Of a stretch of DNA of 64,000 nucleotides, positions 63,631 through 64,000 are shown piece by piece (positions within the stretch are counted from its first letter, which is position 1; each line of letters starts with the position of its first letter). The DNA is taken from assembly GCA_937125395.1 (NCBI GenBank), contig CAKZLI010000071.1:18299-82298 (forward strand), written 5' to 3'. The translations under genes and the position numbers were made by a program. The stretch is from an uncultured Glaciecola sp. GTDB lineage: Bacteria; Pseudomonadota; Gammaproteobacteria; Enterobacterales; Alteromonadaceae. Under the pieces are notes generated by a model. The model saw only the letters and a list, made by a program, of their open reading frames with translations, ran no database searches and was not told where the DNA came from.

Positions 63631-64000
63631 AATTGATGGCGTTGCATATGTTGATAATGTAAATAAAGGAGTAATATCAGCGATATTGTTAAATGGATCC
63701 AAAGATATATCAACAGTATTAGCTCCAATTGTTCCATCTACACCAGCAGCACTGAAAGTTAAAATATCTTTTTCCGTTGAAGCTACTAGATTATTTGTAA
63801 CATCTACTGTCCATGCTTGCGAAGTACCATCTTGAGAAATCACATCGTAAGTAAATGTAGAAGTAAAGTCGTTAATAGACACTCCACTTTCCTGCTGAAC
63901 ACCACCTACGTGAGGCGCTGAACCTGCTGAAGTAGTAAATGTTGGCGCTAGAGTTGTTAAGTCAGTAGCAAATCCAACCTCAATAGTAATCGTATGTGCT
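63630..64000 (-). pseudogene. DUF5018-like repeat surface protein fragment (Bacteroidetes-like), open to window edge
   Basis: Complement from window edge: AHTITIEVGFATDLTTLAPTFTTSAGSAPHVGGVQQESGVSINDFTSTFTYDVISQDGTSQAWTVDVTNN...DILTFSAAGVDGTIGANTVDISLDPFNNIADITPLFTLS. Confidence 0.65.

Noticed and set aside
62539-63636. 365-aa ORF as a novel sensor kinase of this genome
   Set aside because: First ~50 residues are the antisense of another gene fragment and the rest is a truncated Bacteroidetes-like sensor; the ORF spans an apparent chimeric junction.
62215-64000. Gene-cassette array or integron-like island of foreign fragments
   Set aside because: No attC-like repeats, integrase or complete cassette ORFs; fragments are cut mid-domain on alternating strands.

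Overview
The window is mostly an ordinary, gene-dense gammaproteobacterial chromosome segment, Alteromonadales-like judging by gene content and order. I reach this from protein recognition only; no database search was possible. Conserved blocks include rsmI-lpoA-yraN-diaA-dolP, sspAB-petABC-rplM/rpsI, mazG-relA-rlmD-acpS-pdxJ-recO-recJ-dsbC-xerD, lptD-surA-pdxA-rsmA-apaG-apaH, phoBR, and uppP-folK-folB/plsY/tsaD with the rpsU-yqeY-dnaG-rpoD macromolecular synthesis region. Accessory items are a RES/Xre toxin-antitoxin pair, an RND efflux pair, a carboxynorspermidine pathway pair, a SemiSWEET-like transporter and a predicted lipoprotein Nudix protein. I found no CRISPR array, prophage, transposon, tRNA or rRNA. 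The most striking anomaly is the last ~1.8 kb (about 62,215-64,000). A ccoG gene is cut mid-frame there and followed by at least four unrelated gene fragments on alternating strands: MlaA-like, Bacteroidetes-type CarboxypepD_reg-like, LOV/PAS-GAF sensor, and DUF5018-like surface protein. This looks like a chimeric contig end rather than a biological system. The best real-biology candidates are structured 5' leaders of rpsU, rplM and rpoD, a PHO box upstream of phoB, and a FadR-like operator upstream of an acyl-CoA dehydrogenase. I did not find convincing evidence of a new multi-gene system.
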